From NCBI RefSeq assembly GCF_003007735.2, contig NZ_PXNQ02000006.1, forward strand, positions 186,001 to 250,000: 64,000 nucleotides of DNA, read 5' to 3'. A model generated the notes under the pieces. The model was not told the origin of the DNA and ran no database searches. It saw only the letters and a program-made list of their open reading frames with translations. Shown one piece after another: positions 20,203-28,542 of this stretch. The position numbers and the translations under genes were made by a program. The number at the start of each line of letters is the position of its first letter. The first letter of the stretch is position 1. The DNA is from Paracoccus methylarcula. GTDB lineage: Bacteria; Pseudomonadota; Alphaproteobacteria; Rhodobacterales; Rhodobacteraceae.

Positions 20203-21078
20203 TTAAGGGGCTTGATTGCCGTGCAGGGGATCCGCGCCGCTTTGCTGTTCGCTTGGGAAGAGCGAGGCGAAGTCGAACAGTTTCGGATCCAGCATATGCG
20301 AGGGCCGCACATTCATCAGCGCCCGGAACATGACCTGACGGCGGCCCGGAGTCCGCGTTTCCCATTCATCGAGCAATTTCTTGACCTGGACGCGCTGCAA
20401 TCCCTCCTGGCTGCCGCAGAGATCGCAGGGAATGATCGGATAGTTCATCGCATTCGCGAAACGCTCGCAATCCGCTTCGGCCACATAGGCAAGCGGGCGG
20501 AGAACGGTCAGATCCCCGTCTTCGTTCAGCAGTTTCGGGGGCATGGTGGCCAGTCGACCGCCATGGAACAGGTTCATGAAAAATGTTTCCAGGATGTCGT
20601 CGCGGTGATGTCCGAGGACTACGGCCGAACAGCCCTCCTCCCGTGCGATCCGGTAGAGATTTCCGCGCCGCAAGCGCGAGCATAGCGCGCAATAGGTGCG
20701 GCCCTGCGGGACTTTCGCGGTGACGATGGAATAGGTGTCCTGATACTCGATGCGGTGCTCCACGCCGCGGCTGGACAGGAATTCGGGCAGGACTGTCGCC
20801 GGAAAGCCCGGCTGGCCCTGATCCAGATTGCAGGCAAGCAGATCGACCGGCAGCAGCCCCCGCCATTTGAGTTCGTGCAGGACAGCCAGCAAGGTGTAGC
20901 TGTCCTTGCCGCCGGACAGGCAGACCAACCAGCGGTCGCCGGGGCGCAGCATGGCGTAATCGTCGATTGCGCTGCGGGTTTCGCGAACCAGGCGCTTGCG
21001 CAGCTTGCAGAACTCGGTTGACGAGGGTGCGCCCGCGAAAAGAGGGTGAATTTCCGTGTCGTCGCTATTGTCCAGCAT
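20203..21078 (-). CDS. ttcA: tRNA 2-thiocytidine(32) synthetase TtcA
   Basis: An ATP-pyrophosphatase domain protein with PP-loop CLSGGKDS and two CxxC pairs (CALC and CDLC) that hold the iron-sulfur cluster used for thiolating C32 of tRNA. ATG at 21078 is chosen because GAAAGG stands seven bases before it; an in-frame ATG at 21111 would add 11 residues but lacks a ribosome site and overlaps yidD. The enzyme has 291 residues from the chosen start. Confidence 0.92.
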   Translation of the reverse strand: MLDNSDDTEIHPLFAGAPSSTEFCKLRKRLVRETRSAIDDYAMLRPGDRWLVCLSGGKDSYTLLAVLHELKWRGLLPVDLLACNLDQGQPGFPATVLPEFLSSRGVEHRIEYQDTYSIVTAKVPQGRTYCALCSRLRRGNLYRIAREEGCSAVVLGHHRDDILETFFMNLFHGGRLATMPPKLLNEDGDLTVLRPLAYVAEADCERFANAMNYPIIPCDLCGSQEGLQRVQVKKLLDEWETRTPGRRQVMFRALMNVRPSHMLDPKLFDFASLFPSEQQSGADPLHGNQAP

Positions 21079-21100
21079 TGCCGAACCTTTCTGAAAGAGC

Positions 21101-21358
21101 TTATCGCCCATGCCGATGGTCGCATTGATGATCGGACCGGCCCGGAACGGGATCGAACCCTTCTCCGCCCCATGGGTGGCAGCGGGCGATCCGCCGGAGC
21201 GTCAGCCAGCCTCCGCGAATCGCCCCGTGGCGATCCAGGGCCTCGAGCGCATAGGCCGAGCAGGTCGGTTGGAACCGGCAGCCATGTCCGACCCAGGGCG
21301 AGGCCAGCAGCCGATACGCCCGGACCGGCAGGGCGAACAGATGCGCCAGCGGGCTCAT
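21101..21358 (-). CDS. yidD: Membrane protein insertion efficiency factor YidD
   Basis: An 85-residue protein with the invariant [15 protein letters not shown] motif and [22 protein letters not shown] (quoted separately in parts by the family signature). YidD helps YidC-dependent membrane insertion. Its start overlaps the rnpA stop (ATGA). The tail after the core ([14 protein letters not shown]) is His-rich, not unusual for YidD. Confidence 0.95.
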   Translation of the reverse strand: MSPLAHLFALPVRAYRLLASPWVGHGCRFQPTCSAYALEALDRHGAIRGGWLTLRRIARCHPWGGEGFDPVPGRSDHQCDHRHGR

Positions 21359-21777
21359 CGGTGCACCTTGCGCAAGGCATGTGACAGATCATCGCAGAGA
21401 TCGCCGAAATCGCGGTTGATCGTCGCGTCGGGGCGACCGACCAGGACGTAATCCCAGCCTTGCCGGGCGGCATCGGGCAGCTTCAGCCGGGCGATCGCAC
21501 GCAATCGGCGCTTGGCGCGGTTGCGCATGACGGCGTTTCCGATCTTTTTCGAGCAGGTGAAACCGACGCGCGCCGGAGCGTCGTCCCCGCGATCCCGCGC
21601 CTGCAGAAGAAATCCTGCGGTTCCCTGACGCCGTCCCCTGGCCGCAGCGAGGAAATCGGCGCGTTTCTTCAGGATTTCGGGCATCTTGCCGTGATCCGGG
21701 CTGTTTGCCATGCGAAATGCCGCCATGCCTTCATCCTGTGGCCGAGAATCAGCGTCGGGATGGGGCAAGGGCGGCAT
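21355..21777 (-). CDS. rnpA: Ribonuclease P protein component
   Basis: Family motif [19 protein letters not shown] is present, and the protein binds RNase P RNA for tRNA 5' processing. The start is uncertain: ATG 21777 has GAAAGG eight bases upstream, ATG 21726 has AGGATGAAGG just before it, and a third ATG at 21684 begins [17 protein letters not shown], where homology usually begins. N-terminal extensions are known in this family of organisms. Confidence 0.92.
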   Translation of the reverse strand: MPPLPHPDADSRPQDEGMAAFRMANSPDHGKMPEILKKRADFLAAARGRRQGTAGFLLQARDRGDDAPARVGFTCSKKIGNAVMRNRAKRRLRAIARLKLPDAARQGWDYVLVGRPDATINRDFGDLCDDLSHALRKVHR

Positions 21778-21820
21778 GTCCAAAGCCTTTCACCGGCGGG
21801 ACGCACCCACCGGGATGCAA

Positions 21821-21955
21821 TCAGGCCGACAAGCGTTTGCGGCCTTTTGCGCGGCGGGCGTTCAGCACACGGCGGCCGCCTTTGGTGGCCATGCGGGCGC
21901 GAAAGCCGTGACGGCGCGCACGAACGAGGTTCGAAGGTTGAAAAGTGCGCTTCAT
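21821..21955 (-). CDS. rpmH: 50S ribosomal protein L34
   Basis: A 44-residue very basic protein: [18 protein letters not shown] then [20 protein letters not shown], the standard L34 sequence. It is the first gene of the minus-strand rpmH-rnpA-yidD string and has a good promoter about 100 bases upstream. Confidence 0.98.
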   Translation of the reverse strand: MKRTFQPSNLVRARRHGFRARMATKGGRRVLNARRAKGRKRLSA

Positions 21956-22055
21956 ATTCCTGTCTCCGGGTCGTAGCTTGCGGGTGGCGGTCCAAGGCGA
22001 TGAGGTCGATAGATCGCGACCCCGCACGATGACGCGCCGGTTGTTCGAAGCCCGC

Positions 22056-22084
22056 TGGATAGTGCAGGCTGAATGCGGCGTCAA
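22056..22084 (-). promoter_or_regulatory. Predicted sigma-70 promoter for rpmH operon
   Basis: Read on the minus strand, TTGACG (22084-22079) is followed by 17 bases and TATCCA (22061-22056). Spacing is ideal and the -35 is near consensus. It lies about 100 bases upstream of rpmH. Confidence 0.6.
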
Positions 22085-22220
22085 CAGCCTACCTGCGGTA
22101 AGTCTGCCACGCTGCCCGGAAATTTATCTGGGAACTTGAGGCTGAAAAAGGTCGTTCGATGTGTAAAAAGCGCGCGGTTCTGCATAAGTGCCAAAATGAC
22201 CGCATAATATCCGGGACGAA

Positions 22221-23642
22221 ATGAAGCTGAATACGATCTCTGGCCGATTCGCTGCATTGACGATCATTTTCGTCATATTGGCAGAGATATTCATTCTTCT
22301 GCCCGCATTGGCCAGCTTTCGCCGGGACTATCTCGAATCGCGGCTGGAGCGGGCCCAGATTGCCAGTCTCGCGCTTCTGGCGACGGATGACGCCCTGGCC
22401 AGCGACCTGGAATCGGAACTGCTGCAAAATGCCGGGGTCTTCAACGTCGTGCTGCGGCGCGACGATATCCGGCAGCTCGTGCTCTCGTCGCAGATCCCGG
22501 GGCCGGTCGCAGTTACCTACGATCTCCGTGAAACCCCGCCGTGGCAATCGATCATGGATGCCGTCGTGACCTTGTGGGAACGGGAAGACCAGGTGATTCG
22601 GGTCATCGGCGCGCCGGTCAACCAGGCTGGCCAGCTGATCGAGATCACCATGCGGACGGCACCGCTGCGTATCGCGATGATCGAATTCGGATTGCGTTTG
22701 CTCGCGATGTCGGCGGCGTTCTCGATCCTGACGGCCATTCTTCTGAACCTTGCCGCGCAACGCCTGATCCTGGTGCCGATTCGCCGTGTGATTTCCAATA
22801 TGTCCGCCTATGCCAGCGCACCCGAGGACCCGCGTCATATCATTACGCCCGATGCGCGCCTGGGCGAGTTGCGAGAGGCCGAAACCGCATTGGCCGCGAT
22901 GCAGAAGACGGTGACCTCCTCGCTGAAGCAGAAAGAGCGGATGGCGCAGCTGGGGCAGGCGGTGGCCAAGATCAGTCATGATCTTCGCAATATCCTGACG
23001 ACGGCGCAGATCTTTGCGGACCGTCTCGAGGACAGCGCCGATCCAAAGGTCAAGCGCGCGGCGCCCAAGCTACTGAACTCCATCACGCGTGCCGTGACCC
23101 TGTGCGAGACGACATTGGCATTCGGCAAGGCCGAGGAGCCGGCGCCGTCATTGACCCGCTTCAATCTCGCCCAGCTCGCGGCCGAGGTGATCGAGGCCGA
23201 GACTTTGGCGTCCGCGACCGCCGGTCAGGTCGAATTCCTGACTGACATTCCTGCAAGCCTGACAATCCGTGCGGATCGGGATCAGCTCTACCGCGTGCTG
23301 ACCAATCTTGCGCGGAATGCCCGGCAGGCGATCGAGGGGACGGGGCAGCCAGGGATGATCGAACTGGGCGCGGGAGAAGGCGACAACGAATGGTGGATCC
23401 GTGTCGGCGACAATGGGCCGGGCTTGCCGGACAAGGCGCGCGAATACCTGTTCCAGCCCTTCACCGGCAGTGCCCGCAAGGGGGGCACGGGCCTTGGCCT
23501 GACGATCGCCGCCGATCTCATCCGCAGCCATGGCGGCCGGCTGGAGCTGTTGCGCAGCGATGCCGAAGGCAGCGAGTTCATGATCCGTATTCCCCGCCAG
23601 ATGAATATCCTGTCACCGGGCCATGCCACCTCGGCGCATTGA
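22221..23642 (+). CDS. Sensor histidine kinase
   Basis: A 473-residue protein with a membrane helix at residues 13-35 (ALTIIFVILAEIFILLPALA), a periplasmic sensor region of ~130 residues, a second helix near 155-175, a HAMP-like linker, a dimerisation box with phospho-acceptor H253 (KISHDLRNILTTAQ), an N box (LTNLARNARQAIEG), G1 DNGPGLPD and G2 GGTGLGLTIA. The kinase is a complete inner-membrane two-component sensor. No response regulator gene is adjacent, so the partner is encoded elsewhere. It is divergent from rpmH and ends in a terminator that overlaps its stop codon. Confidence 0.9.
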   Translation: MKLNTISGRFAALTIIFVILAEIFILLPALASFRRDYLESRLERAQIASLALLATDDALASDLESELLQNAGVFNVVLRRDDIRQLVLSSQIPGPVAVTYDLRETPPWQSIMDAVVTLWEREDQVIRVIGAPVNQAGQLIEITMRTAPLRIAMIEFGLRLLAMSAAFSILTAILLNLAAQRLILVPIRRVISNMSAYASAPEDPRHIITPDARLGELREAETALAAMQKTVTSSLKQKERMAQLGQAVAKISHDLRNILTTAQIFADRLEDSADPKVKRAAPKLLNSITRAVTLCETTLAFGKAEEPAPSLTRFNLAQLAAEVIEAETLASATAGQVEFLTDIPASLTIRADRDQLYRVLTNLARNARQAIEGTGQPGMIELGAGEGDNEWWIRVGDNGPGLPDKAREYLFQPFTGSARKGGTGLGLTIAADLIRSHGGRLELLRSDAEGSEFMIRIPRQMNILSPGHATSAH

Positions 23643-23661
23643 ACGGCAGCCGAGGTTTTTT
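23629..23661 (+). terminator. Rho-independent terminator overlapping kinase stop
   Basis: CCTCGGC at 23629-23635 pairs perfectly with GCCGAGG at 23649-23655 and is followed by six T. The left arm lies inside the last codons of the histidine kinase gene. Confidence 0.8.
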
Positions 23662-23674
23662 ACACTTTCCCCCC

Positions 23675-23703
23675 TTGCATCTCCCGGAACGCGGCGCTAG
23701 ATC
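23675..23703 (+). promoter_or_regulatory. Predicted promoter of tRNA-Arg
   Basis: TTGCAT at 23675-23680, 17-base spacer, TAGATC at 23698-23703. The tRNA begins 14 bases after the -10 element, a sensible leader for a tRNA transcript. Confidence 0.55.
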
Positions 23704-23716
23704 CGCCACCTACAAC

Positions 23717-23793
23717 GGACCCGTAGCTCAGCTGGATAGAGCACCAGACTACGAATCTGGGGGTCGGGCGTTCGAATCGTCCCGGGTCCGCCA
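23717..23793 (+). tRNA. tRNA-Arg (anticodon ACG)
   Basis: A 77-base cloverleaf. Acceptor GGACCCG pairs with CGGGTCC; the D arm carries AGCTCAGCTGGATAGAGC; the anticodon stem CCAGA/TCTGG has loop CTACGAA with ACG; the T arm contains GGGCGTTCGAATCGTCCC. The 3' CCA is encoded. Confidence 0.97.
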
Positions 23794-24112
23794 TTCATCT
23801 TTTTTGTCGTCTGTCAGAGACATTTGGCTTTTCCGTCAGATTCTTGGCCCAAGCGGCATCTCAGCCGAAGTCATGCCATCGGCGCGAAGAGTCCATAACG
23901 GACCTTCGCTGTTGGCTGCTTCCTGGGCCCGAGAGCATCTTGCCCTTATCTCGAAGCGCGTCCCGGGATGCTTAAGTTACCTGTCAGATACAGATGCGAG
24001 TGTCCCGGTATCTCTGTCAGGAAATACCCGGAGAATCCGAAAGAGAAGAGCCCGGCGAAGGTTGGATAGGCCGGGCTTTTCACGATCAGGCGGTTATCGA
24101 TGGCCCGCCCCA
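23794..24112. other. Intergenic region between tRNA-Arg and btuD
   Basis: About 320 bases with no convincing gene. It holds one hairpin terminator (24049-24080). tRNA 3' flanks are common integration sites, but no repeated tRNA 3' end or integrase was found here. Confidence 0.5.
24049..24080 (+). terminator. Hairpin terminator downstream of tRNA-Arg and btuD
   Basis: GCCCGGC at 24050-24056 pairs with GCCGGGC at 24070-24076, followed by TTTT on the plus strand. On the minus strand the hairpin is followed by a T/C-rich run, so it may serve both the tRNA side and the convergent btuFCD transcript. Confidence 0.65.
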
Positions 24113-24910
24113 TCACGACACATCGTGCCTGTTCATGTCTGGCAGAGCCTGGGTCATGGACCGGAAGCGCAGCACGCGTGTGCCATCCGTGGGGTCGATC
24201 AATTCGGTTGCGCTCACCGCGAACACGCAGTGCAGCAGCTCGGGTGTCAGGATCTCGGCCGGGGAACCAAGCGCGATCAGCCGGCCTTGATGCAATACTC
24301 CGAGCCGGTCGCAGGACATCGCCTGATTGAGATCATGCAACGCGACGATGGTCGTCAGGCCCAACCGGCCGATCAGCCGCATGATAGAAAGCTGATGATG
24401 GATGTCGAGATGATTGGTCGGCTCGTCAAGCAGCAGAACCTGCGGCGCTTGGGCAAGGGCGCGGGCGATATGAACGCGCTGACGCTCGCCGCCCGAGAGG
24501 GTGATCCAGTCGCGGGTTTCGAAGCCCTGCATCTCGACGGTCGCCAGCGCGTTGGCGACATGCCGGCTGTCTTCCTCCGACCACGGGCGCAGCGCGTCCA
24601 GCCATGGCGTGCGGCCCAGTTCGACCGCGTCCCGGACGGAGATGCGATCCGAGGTGTCGGCCTGCTGTGCGACAAAGGCGGTGATGCGGGCAATCTCGCG
24701 TTGATTCATGCGGGCGAGTTCCTGCCCAGCCAGTTCGACATGGCCCTGTGAGGGTTTCAGCAATCCCGCCAACATGCGCAGCAGCGTGGATTTTCCGGAG
24801 CCGTTCGGGCCGATCAGCCCCAGGACCTCGCCCTTCTCGATCTCCAGGGTGGCGCCCTGCAGGATGGTCTTTCCGCGGGTGCGCCAGCCCAGATCACTTG
24901 CCCGGATCAT
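24113..24910 (-). CDS. btuD: Cobalamin-type ABC transporter ATP-binding protein
   Basis: A 265-residue ATPase: Walker A GPNGSGKST, Q-loop FVAQQ, signature LSGGERQRV, Walker B VLLLDEPTNHLD, H-loop ALHDLNQA. It belongs to the FecE/BtuD family that powers uptake of iron chelates or cobalamin. The ATG overlaps the permease stop (TGATG). The cobalamin riboswitch that leads the operon favours corrinoid as substrate over siderophore. Confidence 0.85.
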   Translation of the reverse strand: MIRASDLGWRTRGKTILQGATLEIEKGEVLGLIGPNGSGKSTLLRMLAGLLKPSQGHVELAGQELARMNQREIARITAFVAQQADTSDRISVRDAVELGRTPWLDALRPWSEEDSRHVANALATVEMQGFETRDWITLSGGERQRVHIARALAQAPQVLLLDEPTNHLDIHHQLSIMRLIGRLGLTTIVALHDLNQAMSCDRLGVLHQGRLIALGSPAEILTPELLHCVFAVSATELIDPTDGTRVLRFRSMTQALPDMNRHDVS

Positions 24911-25971
24911 CACGACGAAGCCCTTCCGCGGATCAGGATCAGGGCGAAGACCGGGGCTCCGACCAGGGCGGTGACGACTCCGATGGGCAATACCTGGCCG
25001 GGGATCATGACGCGCGACAGGATATCCGCCGCGATCAGGAACACCATGCCTATCAATGCAGATGCAGGCACCAACCGTGCGTGGCGGACACCGACCAGGA
25101 AGCGCGCGGCATGGGGCACGACCAGCCCCACGAAACCGATCGAGCCGACGATCGAGACCATCACGGCTGTTGCAATCGCTGCCGCGAGGATCAGGACCGC
25201 CTGCACCTGCCGGACGGGTATGCCCAGGGATGCCGCCGATTCCGCCCCGAAGGTAAAGGCATCCAGTGCGCGAATGTGCCACAACCCGATCAGCAGCACC
25301 ATCGCGGCAGCCGGGAGTGCCAGCCACACATCGTCCCATCGCACGCCCGACAGGTTCCCCAGCAGCCAGAACATGATTCCGCGCGCCTGCTCGGCATTGG
25401 CCGAGCGCGCGATGATGAAGGAGGTCAGCGCATTGAACAACTGCGATCCGGCGATGCCTGCCAGGATGATCTGCCCGGTTCCCCGCAGTCCCGTTCCGCC
25501 ACCCGAAAGCTGGGCCAGCAGCGTGACGAGACCAAAGGCCAGCAATGCACCCAGCAAGGCGCCCGCCGACATCGGCACCATCCCGGCGCCCAGCCCTGCC
25601 ACGGCGATCAGGACCGCCCCTGTCGAGGCTCCGGCCGAGATCCCAAGCAGATAGGGATCGGCCAGCGCGTTGCGCAGCAGCGATTGCAGGATCACCCCGC
25701 AGACCGCCAGCGCCGCGCCACAGGCCCCGGCGACCAGGGCACGGGTCAGCCGGTAGGACCAGATGATGCCCTCGTCGATGGGATCGACGGCATAGCCCGC
25801 ATCCCACAGCCGGTTGGCCAATACCTGCAATACCGTGCTCAGTGGAATCCGCGTTTCGCCGATACAGATACCCGCAAGCGGTGCGGCGACCAGGATCGTC
25901 GCGATCCCGATCCAGCGCATCGCCTGCCTGCCACGCTCGACCCTCCGTGCTCCGGTCAGCACCAATGTCAT
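24910..25971 (-). CDS. btuC: FecCD/BtuC-family ABC permease
   Basis: A 353-residue polytopic inner-membrane protein with about ten hydrophobic segments. Family motifs: RLTRALVAGACGAALAVCG, LADPYLLGISAGASTGAV, GSIGFVGLVVPHAARFL and LPIGVVTALVGAPVF. It forms the channel with BtuD and receives ligand from BtuF. Its start overlaps the btuF stop. Confidence 0.88.
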   Translation of the reverse strand: MTLVLTGARRVERGRQAMRWIGIATILVAAPLAGICIGETRIPLSTVLQVLANRLWDAGYAVDPIDEGIIWSYRLTRALVAGACGAALAVCGVILQSLLRNALADPYLLGISAGASTGAVLIAVAGLGAGMVPMSAGALLGALLAFGLVTLLAQLSGGGTGLRGTGQIILAGIAGSQLFNALTSFIIARSANAEQARGIMFWLLGNLSGVRWDDVWLALPAAAMVLLIGLWHIRALDAFTFGAESAASLGIPVRQVQAVLILAAAIATAVMVSIVGSIGFVGLVVPHAARFLVGVRHARLVPASALIGMVFLIAADILSRVMIPGQVLPIGVVTALVGAPVFALILIRGRASS

Positions 25972-26975
25972 TGCGACAAGGTTTCCATCGCGTCGGTCAG
26001 GGCTTCCAGCCCGTCGATCAGGCGGATCGAGGCGTGCATCGCCTCGGCATCAAGGATGACGATGCGATCTTCCTTCACGGCGGTCATTTGGCTGGTCACC
26101 GGGTCCGATCTCAGGAATTCCAGCTTCTTCTCGTGATCATCGGCCGGGAAACGCCGGCGCTCCATGCGGGCGATCACGATGACCGAGGGATCGGCCTTCG
26201 CGATGCTCTCCCAGCCCACGGTCGGCCATTCCTCGTCGGATTCGATCACGTTGCGCAGCCCCAGCCTTTCGAACATCCATGCCGGGATACCCTTTTGCCC
26301 GGCCACGAAGGGATCGCGCTCCATCTCGGCAGAGGAAAACCAGACCACCGCAGAGGCGTCAGGCAGGTCCAGCGCGCGGGCACGCCTGGCCGCCGCCGCT
26401 TCGCGGGCCTGCAGTTCCGCGATCAGTTCGGCCCCGCGATCCTGCCGATTCATGATCGCCGCCATCTGCTCGATGCTCTTGTAGAGCGTCGCGATGTCGA
26501 AAGGCGCCAGACGTGTCCCATCCGCCCCGACGAGATTGTCCTTGCCCTCGCAATCGGGTGGCATCACATAGGCCGGGATGCCGAGATCGGCGAATTGCTC
26601 GCGTGTTCCGACGACGCCCTTCGGGCCGATCATCCATTCGAACATTGTCGGCACGAAGCCGGGACGTTTGTTCACCACCGATTCAAAGCTGGGGGCGTTG
26701 TCTGCGATGCGCTCCACCGAGGCATCGGCATCCGCGAATTCCGGCAGTACCGCGCTGAACCACAGCGCCGTGCCAGCCATCCGATCCTCTGCGCCAAGCG
26801 CATAGAGCGTCTCGGTCGCGGACTGTCCGATCGACACGACATTTTCCGGGGGGCCATCGAAGGTGATCTCGATACCGCAATTGTCGATGGTCAGCGGATA
26901 TTCGGTCGGTGCGGCATATGCGCCCTTCGCGATCAGCGCGCTGATGGCAACCAGCGAAAGAAAAGGCAAGTTCAT
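25968..26975 (-). CDS. btuF: ABC transporter substrate-binding protein, probable BtuF
   Basis: A 335-residue protein starting MNLPFLSLVAISALIAKGAYA, a signal peptide with cleavage after AYA. A class III binding-protein fold is suggested by VVSIGQSATETLYALGAEDRM, PDVV-like VNKRPGFVPT and a C-terminal VILDAEAMHASIRL. The chosen ATG has AAGGA nine bases upstream and overlaps the stop of a small upstream ORF (ATGA). Sequence alone does not separate heme, siderophore and cobalamin binding; the riboswitch supports cobalamin or another corrinoid. Confidence 0.8.
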   Translation of the reverse strand: MNLPFLSLVAISALIAKGAYAAPTEYPLTIDNCGIEITFDGPPENVVSIGQSATETLYALGAEDRMAGTALWFSAVLPEFADADASVERIADNAPSFESVVNKRPGFVPTMFEWMIGPKGVVGTREQFADLGIPAYVMPPDCEGKDNLVGADGTRLAPFDIATLYKSIEQMAAIMNRQDRGAELIAELQAREAAAARRARALDLPDASAVVWFSSAEMERDPFVAGQKGIPAWMFERLGLRNVIESDEEWPTVGWESIAKADPSVIVIARMERRRFPADDHEKKLEFLRSDPVTSQMTAVKEDRIVILDAEAMHASIRLIDGLEALTDAMETLSQ

Positions 26976-27100
26976 GTGAAAGCGTCCTTCTGGAATGAGA
27001 AGAACGGGGTAGGAAGCCCGCGCAGAGTCGCGGCAAGGCAGCGTTCCTGCTGACAAGAGGCGGTTTGGCGGCATTTCCGCCACAAGCTGTATCCGGTCAT
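26972..27100 (-). CDS. Small 42-codon ORF between cobalamin riboswitch and btuF
   Basis: ATG at 27100 is preceded by AAGGAG six bases upstream, the best ribosome site of this operon, right at the 3' edge of the riboswitch. It encodes MTGYSLWRKCRQTASCQQ and on to QKDAFT; its TGA overlaps the btuF ATG. It has three Cys and many Arg, no signal peptide or membrane helix, and matches no family I recognise. It could be a leader ORF whose translation is gated by the riboswitch and coupled to btuF, or an untranslated accident. Confidence 0.45.
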   Translation of the reverse strand: MTGYSLWRKCRQTASCQQERCLAATLRGLPTPFFSFQKDAFT

Positions 27101-27104
27101 CGCT

Positions 27105-27320
27105 GCTCCTTCCGGGGCACCCCGCCCGGGTTGGTTGACATGACGATGGCAGGTCTCCTGACTCGCGGGTCGCTGCATATTCCCGCCTTCCCGGCGCTCG
27201 GCTGCGCCAGTGGCTGTCGGGCTATGCTCTCCGCCTACAGTTGCGGGGGCAGTCGCGGAATTGGTGCCGGGCACCTCACCACGTTCCCTTTTCACCCGGC
27301 GGCCTGACCGTCCCGGGAAC
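27105..27320 (-). promoter_or_regulatory. Cobalamin riboswitch (AdoCbl type)
   Basis: Read on the minus strand: AAAAGGGAACGTGGTGAGG, then CGACTGCCCCCGCAACTG, then GCCACTGG...GGGAAGGC, and the B12-box segment GAGTCAGGAGACCTGCC near 27164-27148. These are the conserved blocks of the cobalamin element in order. Ends are approximate. It precedes the small ORF and btuFCD, so corrinoid should repress the importer. Confidence 0.92.
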
Positions 27321-27480
27321 CATCATCGAATGAGATGCAGCATGGGCCCCTTCAGGTCAACAGGCTTTCAGCCGGATACATGAGAATATGTGCCGTCCCG
27401 ATCAGATCGTCTTTCCACGGCATCGCCACGGCCGTGGGGCTGGCGGCCCTATGCCGGCCATCAGTGGTCATCCTTGTGCG

Positions 27481-27504
27481 AAGGAGGCTGAAATGGCAAA
27501 ATAA
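27481..27504 (+). other. Possible three-codon minimal ORF with strong ribosome site
   Basis: AAGGAGG at 27481-27487 stands five bases before ATG (27493), which reads Met-Ala-Lys-stop. It lies 68 bases upstream of the cell-wall hydrolase start. It could be a regulatory minimal ORF or chance; there is no other gene between 27321 and 27571. Confidence 0.25.
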
Positions 27505-27571
27505 CGTCGTGGCAGTGATCAACAGAGCCCGCGCCGAACACGGCCGGGACAGAAAAACGATAAGGCGGAAC

Positions 27572-28084
27572 ATGATCGAGGGTGCATCTAGGACGTGGCT
27601 CGTTTCGGGCCTTCTTGCGGTGGCTTCCATACTTGCAGGCTGTTCGACGGGCGATAGCGGCCGGCAGCGATATGCGAAGAAGGACCTGGAATGCATGGAG
27701 CGTGCCATTTTCTTCGAGGCGAACAGATCAAGCCGCGAAGGCATGATCGCCGTTGGCACGGTCGTCATGAACCGGGTCGAGTCGGATGAGTTTCCGAATA
27801 CCGTATGTGGCGTCGTGGGGCAGAAAAATCAATTCGCGCCGGGCGTGATGACCAGGCCGATGAATTCCAAGGCATTGCCCGATGTGCAGGAAGCCGCGCG
27901 CGCGGTCCTGAACGGCGAGCGGCAGCCCGGTGTGCAAAAGGCCAGGTTCTTCCATACCGCCGGATACAGATTTCCCTATAATAACATGCATTATGTCCTC
28001 GTCGCAGGCGGCAATGCGTTCTACGAGAAGCGCAAGAAGCATCTGGTGACACAACGCGTCCCGCCAGCCCCTATCGATCGCTAA
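27572..28084 (+). CDS. SleB-like cell-wall hydrolase, lipoprotein
   Basis: A 170-residue protein. The N-terminus ends in a lipobox (SILAGC), so it is predicted to be lipid-anchored. The hydrolase_2/SleB core follows: ERAIFFEANRSSREGMIAVG with the catalytic Glu, VVMNRVESDEFPNTVCGVV and KNQFAPG. It probably cleaves peptidoglycan glycan strands (transglycosylase type). The start at 27572 has AAGG upstream and gives a proper signal peptide. Confidence 0.8.
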   Translation: MIEGASRTWLVSGLLAVASILAGCSTGDSGRQRYAKKDLECMERAIFFEANRSSREGMIAVGTVVMNRVESDEFPNTVCGVVGQKNQFAPGVMTRPMNSKALPDVQEAARAVLNGERQPGVQKARFFHTAGYRFPYNNMHYVLVAGGNAFYEKRKKHLVTQRVPPAPIDR

Positions 28085-28185
28085 GCAGTCGGCACGGGGT
28101 CTGCTGTTTTCATCTGAGACAGGTAGCGCTGCGGTGGACAGAATCGGCTTGCGGCATTAGAACCCTTCCAATTCGGCGAAACGCC

Positions 28186-28542
28186 ATGAGTACTAAGGGA
28201 TCGTTACGCATGCAGGTGCAGAACCGCGTCGCGAAATACTGTCTTGGGCAGGTTGTCCGGCACAAGGACCGGCCATTCCGCGGGGTCATTTTCGATGTCG
28301 ACCCGCAATTCGCGAATACCGAGGAATGGTATGATGCCATTCCCGAGGATGTGCGGCCATCCAAGGATCAGCCATTCTATCATCTCTATGCCGAAACCGA
28401 GGCGACCTATTACATCGCCTATGTGTCGGAGCAGAACCTGGTGCCGGATTCGTCCGGCGAACCGCTGGATCATCCCGAGGTGATCGAGATGTTCGGCGAT
28501 TTCGAGGATGGGCGCTATCCGCTGCAGGAATTGCTCAACTAG
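28186..28542 (+). CDS. hspQ: Heat shock protein HspQ
   Basis: A 118-residue protein with the HspQ/YccV-type core KYCLGQVVRHKDRPFRGVIFDVDP and a C-terminal FYHLYAETEATYYIAYVSEQNL (both in part). HspQ is a Lon-specificity factor and hemimethylated-DNA binding family member. An in-frame ATG at residue 9 (MQVQNRV) is an alternative start. It ends convergently with an 8-base overlap with the anti-sigma gene. Confidence 0.85.
   Translation: MSTKGSLRMQVQNRVAKYCLGQVVRHKDRPFRGVIFDVDPQFANTEEWYDAIPEDVRPSKDQPFYHLYAETEATYYIAYVSEQNLVPDSSGEPLDHPEVIEMFGDFEDGRYPLQELLN

Noticed and set aside
23717..24112. Genomic island integrated at tRNA-Arg
   Set aside because: No integrase, no repeat of the tRNA 3' end and no change in base composition nearby.
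24113..25807. Long minus-strand frame that would fuse a 299-residue N-terminus to btuD
   Set aside because: The N-terminal part is the btuC region read in another frame; the true start is ATG 24910, which overlaps the btuC stop.
24113..26975. Iron-siderophore importer as the primary call
   Set aside because: A clear cobalamin riboswitch leads the operon, so corrinoid is preferred, although the proteins alone do not decide it.
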